Source: Micromonospora sp. RP3T
GTDB lineage: Bacteria > Actinomycetota > Actinomycetes > Mycobacteriales > Micromonosporaceae
Reading direction: 5' to 3'
NCBI RefSeq assembly: GCF_003027925.1
Contig: NZ_PYPS01000016.1
Location: forward strand, 1 to 64,000
Length of the DNA stretch: 64,000 nucleotides
The notes below the pieces were generated by a model, which made no database searches, had not been told where the DNA came from, and worked only from the letters and a program-made list of their open reading frames with translations. Below are positions 61,528 to 64,000 of this stretch, in pieces. Position numbers and translations under genes: made by a program. Position 1 is the first letter of the stretch. Each line of letters begins with the position of its first letter.

Positions 61528-64000
61528 GTGCTCGACGTCAACTTCTTCGACGAGCTGCGCATCGGTCTCGCCACCGCCGACGACATCCGTCAGTGGTCCC
61601 ACGGCGAGGTCAAGAAGCCCGAGACCATCAACTACCGCACCCTCAAGCCGGAGAAGGACGGGCTCTTCTGCGAGAAGATCTTCGGCCCGCAGCGGGACTG
61701 GGAGTGCTACTGCGGTAAGTACAAGCGGGTCCGCTTCAAGGGCATCATCTGCGAGCGCTGCGGCGTCGAGGTGACCCGCTCCAAGGTTCGCCGGGAGCGG
61801 ATGGGTCACATCGAGCTGGCCGCTCCGGTGACCCACATCTGGTACTTCAAGGGCGTGCCGAGCCGGCTGGGCTACCTGCTGGACCTCGCCCCGAAGGACC
61901 TCGAGAAGATCATCTACTTCGCCTCGTACGTCGTGACGAGCGTGGACGCCGAGTCGCGTCACCGCGACCTCTCGACCATCGAGAACGAGATCCTGGCCGA
62001 GAAGCGGCAGTCGGAGAACAGCCGCGACTCGGAGATCGAGAAGCGGGCCGCCAAGCTGGAGGCCGACCTGGCCGAGCTGGAGGCCGAGGGCGCGAAGGCG
62101 GACGTCCGGCGCAAGGTCAAGGAGGGCGGAGAGCGCGAGATGCGCCAGATCCGCGACCGGGCCCAGCGCGAGATCGACCGCCTCGACGAGGTCCTCGACA
62201 CCTTCCGCAAGCTGGAGCCGAAGCAGCTCGTCACCGACGAGCTGCTCTACCGCGAGCTGCGCGACCGCTTCGGTGAGTACTTCACCGGCAGCATGGGCGC
62301 CGAGGCCATCAAGGCGCTGGTCCAGAACATGGACCTCACCGCCGAGGCGGAGAACCTCCGCGAGACCATCCGCTCCGGCAAGGGCCAGCGGAAGATCCGG
62401 GCGCTCAAGCGGCTGAAGGTCGTCGCGGCGTTCCAGAACACCCGCAACTCCCCGCTCGGCATGGTGCTGGACTGCGTCCCGGTCATCCCGCCGGACCTGC
62501 GCCCGATGGTGCAGCTCGACGGTGGCCGTTTCGCCACCTCCGACCTGAACGACCTGTACCGCCGGGTGATCAACCGGAACAACCGCCTCAAGCGACTGAT
62601 CGACCTCGGCGCGCCCGAGATCATCGTCAACAACGAGAAGCGGATGCTCCAGGAGGCCGTCGACGCGCTGTTCGACAACGGCCGTCGTGGTCGCCCGGTC
62701 ACCGGCCCGGGTAACCGGCCGCTGAAGTCGCTCTCCGACATGCTCAAGGGCAAGCAGGGCCGGTTCCGCCAGAACCTGCTGGGCAAGCGCGTCGACTACT
62801 CCGGCCGTTCGGTCATCGTGGTCGGCCCGAAGCTCAAGCTGCACCAGTGCGGCCTGCCCAAGCAGATGGCGCTGGAGCTGTTCAAGCCGTTCGTGATGAA
62901 GCGGCTGGTCGACCTCAACCACGCGCAGAACATCAAGTCCGCCAAGCGGATGGTCGAGCGGCAGCGGCCGGTCGTGTGGGACGTGCTGGAAGAGGTCATC
63001 GGCGAGCACCCGGTGCTGCTGAACCGCGCGCCGACCCTGCACCGCCTGGGCATCCAGGCCTTCGAGCCGCAGCTGGTCGAGGGCAAGGCCATCCAGATCC
63101 ACCCGCTGGTCTGCACCGCGTTCAACGCCGACTTCGACGGTGACCAGATGGCGGTCCACGTGCCGCTGTCCGCCGAGGCCCAGGCCGAGGCGCGGATCCT
63201 GATGCTGTCGTCGAACAACATCCTCAAGCCGGCCGACGGCAAGCCCGTCACCATGCCCACCCAGGACATGGTGATCGGCCTCTACCACCTCACCCACCTC
63301 ACCCCGGGCGGCACGGGCGAGGGCCGGGCGTTCAGCTCGGACGCCGAGGCGCGGATGGCGTACGACAACGGCGAGCTGCACCTGCAGACCCCGGTCAAGA
63401 TCCGGCTGCACGACGTGGTCGGGGTCGACAACGGCGCCGGCGCCGAGCCGTGGACCGCGCCCGAGGGCTGGGTCGAGGGCGAGCCGGTGACGGTGGAGAC
63501 CACGCTGGGCCGGGTCCTGTTCAACGAGACGCTGCCCCCGGGCTACCGCTTCGTGAACTACGAGATCCGCAAGGGCCAGCTCTCCGCGATCGTCAACGAC
63601 CTCGCCGAGCGCTTCCCGAAGGTGGCCCTGGCGGCCACCCTGGACGGGCTCAAGGAGGCCGGTTTCCACTGGGCCACCTGGTCCGGCGTCACCATCGGCA
63701 TGGAGGACGTCATCGCTCCGCCGCGCAAGCGGGAGATCCTGGAGCGGTACGAGAAGGAAGCCGACCGGATCGACAAGCAGTACCAGCGTGGTCTGATGAC
63801 CGCCGAGGAGCGCCGCGGCGAGCTGATCGAGATCTGGACCAAGGCGACCAACGAGGTCGCCAAGGAGATGGACACCGCGCTGCCGCAGGAGAACCCGCTG
63901 TGGAAGATGATCAACTCGGGTGCCCGCGGTAACCTGCTCCAGCTCCGGCAGATCGCGGCGATCCGTGGTCTGGTGGCCAACCCGAAGGGCGAGATCATCC
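61528..64000 (+). CDS. rpoC: DNA-directed RNA polymerase subunit beta' (3' end outside window)
   Basis: About 824 residues visible. GTG start with ATAGGGGACACA upstream. N-terminus [37 protein letters not shown]; zinc-binding CYCGKYKR...ICERCG; clamp and bridge regions; the catalytic [12 protein letters not shown] with Mg-binding Asp residues 535, 537 and 539. No interruption is seen to the window edge. Confidence 0.98.
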   Translation, partial: MLDVNFFDELRIGLATADDIRQWSHGEVKKPETINYRTLKPEKDGLFCEKIFGPQRDWECYCGKYKRVRFKGIICERCGVEVTRSKVRRERMGHIELAAPVTHIWYFKGVPSRLGYLLDLAPKDLEKIIYFASYVVTSVDAESRHRDLSTIENEILAEKRQSENSRDSEIEKRAAKLEADLAELEAEGAKADVRRKVKEGGEREMRQIRDRAQREIDRLDEVLDTFRKLEPKQLVTDELLYRELRDRFGEYFTGSMGAEAIKALVQNMDLTAEAENLRETIRSGKGQRKIRALKRLKVVAAFQNTRNSPLGMVLDCVPVIPPDLRPMVQLDGGRFATSDLNDLYRRVINRNNRLKRLIDLGAPEIIVNNEKRMLQEAVDALFDNGRRGRPVTGPGNRPLKSLSDMLKGKQGRFRQNLLGKRVDYSGRSVIVVGPKLKLHQCGLPKQMALELFKPFVMKRLVDLNHAQNIKSAKRMVERQRPVVWDVLEEVIGEHPVLLNRAPTLHRLGIQAFEPQLVEGKAIQIHPLVCTAFNADFDGDQMAVHVPLSAEAQAEARILMLSSNNILKPADGKPVTMPTQDMVIGLYHLTHLTPGGTGEGRAFSSDAEARMAYDNGELHLQTPVKIRLHDVVGVDNGAGAEPWTAPEGWVEGEPVTVETTLGRVLFNETLPPGYRFVNYEIRKGQLSAIVNDLAERFPKVALAATLDGLKEAGFHWATWSGVTIGMEDVIAPPRKREILERYEKEADRIDKQYQRGLMTAEERRGELIEIWTKATNEVAKEMDTALPQENPLWKMINSGARGNLLQLRQIAAIRGLVANPKGEII

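Overview
The window is chromosomal DNA from a very GC-rich actinobacterium. GTG starts are frequent, TTG is used for rpoB, many starts lie 6-8 bases after a -10 hexamer (leaderless pattern), and the block tRNA-Thr, tRNA-Met, rpmG, hadAB-like genes, tRNA-Trp, secE, nusG, rplK, rplA, rplJ, rplL, rpoB, rpoC is intact. Protein character and the GC-rich interspersed palindromes suggest Micromonosporaceae, probably Micromonospora or a close relative; this is inference without a database search.

Bases 1-15.7 kb hold mostly housekeeping and cell-envelope genes: the 3' end of an unknown protein, an alpha/beta hydrolase, two tandem DUF3152 proteins carrying a metzincin-type zinc motif, moeZ, a squalene-cyclase-repeat protein, proB-proA on the minus strand with a large palindrome between them, an alkyltransferase-like protein, an MFS symporter, a PLP decarboxylase, a secreted protein, and an ECF-type sigma factor coupled to a membrane protein.

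Bases 15.8-29.5 kb carry a second-locus type, incomplete complex I cluster: nuoB, nuoC-nuoH and nuoIJKLMN, without nuoA, nuoD or the NADH module nuoEFG. It is interrupted by a DUF2252 gene, a glucose-dehydrogenase-like gene, a glutathionyl-hydroquinone-reductase-like gene, an NTF2-fold gene and a Uma2 gene. htpX follows. Bases 30.6-36.6 kb hold three MFS transporters and a membrane-anchored hydrolase; one transporter has a perfect palindrome at its promoter and a translationally coupled 19-codon upstream ORF.

Bases 36.7-39.7 kb form a small divergent unit: a MarR regulator fused to a PDZ domain faces a three-gene operon (TMEM175-like channel, F420/NADP-reductase-like protein, DJ-1/Hsp31-like protein) across a near-perfect 26-bp palindrome. 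yajQ follows.

Bases 40.4-43.9 kb are an integrated element in tRNA-Tyr. A 55-bp perfect repeat of the tRNA 3' end flanks about 3.4 kb containing an EACC1-like small protein, a truncated tyrosine integrase fused head-to-head to a truncated HAD hydrolase (a deletion scar), and a low-GC two-helix membrane protein with pentapeptide-like repeats. A DUF397/XRE-DUF5753 pair and a divergent run of six tiny, stop-start-overlapping ORFs follow, to 46.4 kb. Bases 47-49.8 kb encode a GAF-GGDEF-EAL membrane protein. From 49.8 kb to the end is the tRNA, ribosomal protein and RNA polymerase block, with an ABC transporter pair inserted between rplA and rplJ and an attenuator-bearing L10 leader before rplJ. 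rpoC runs off the window.
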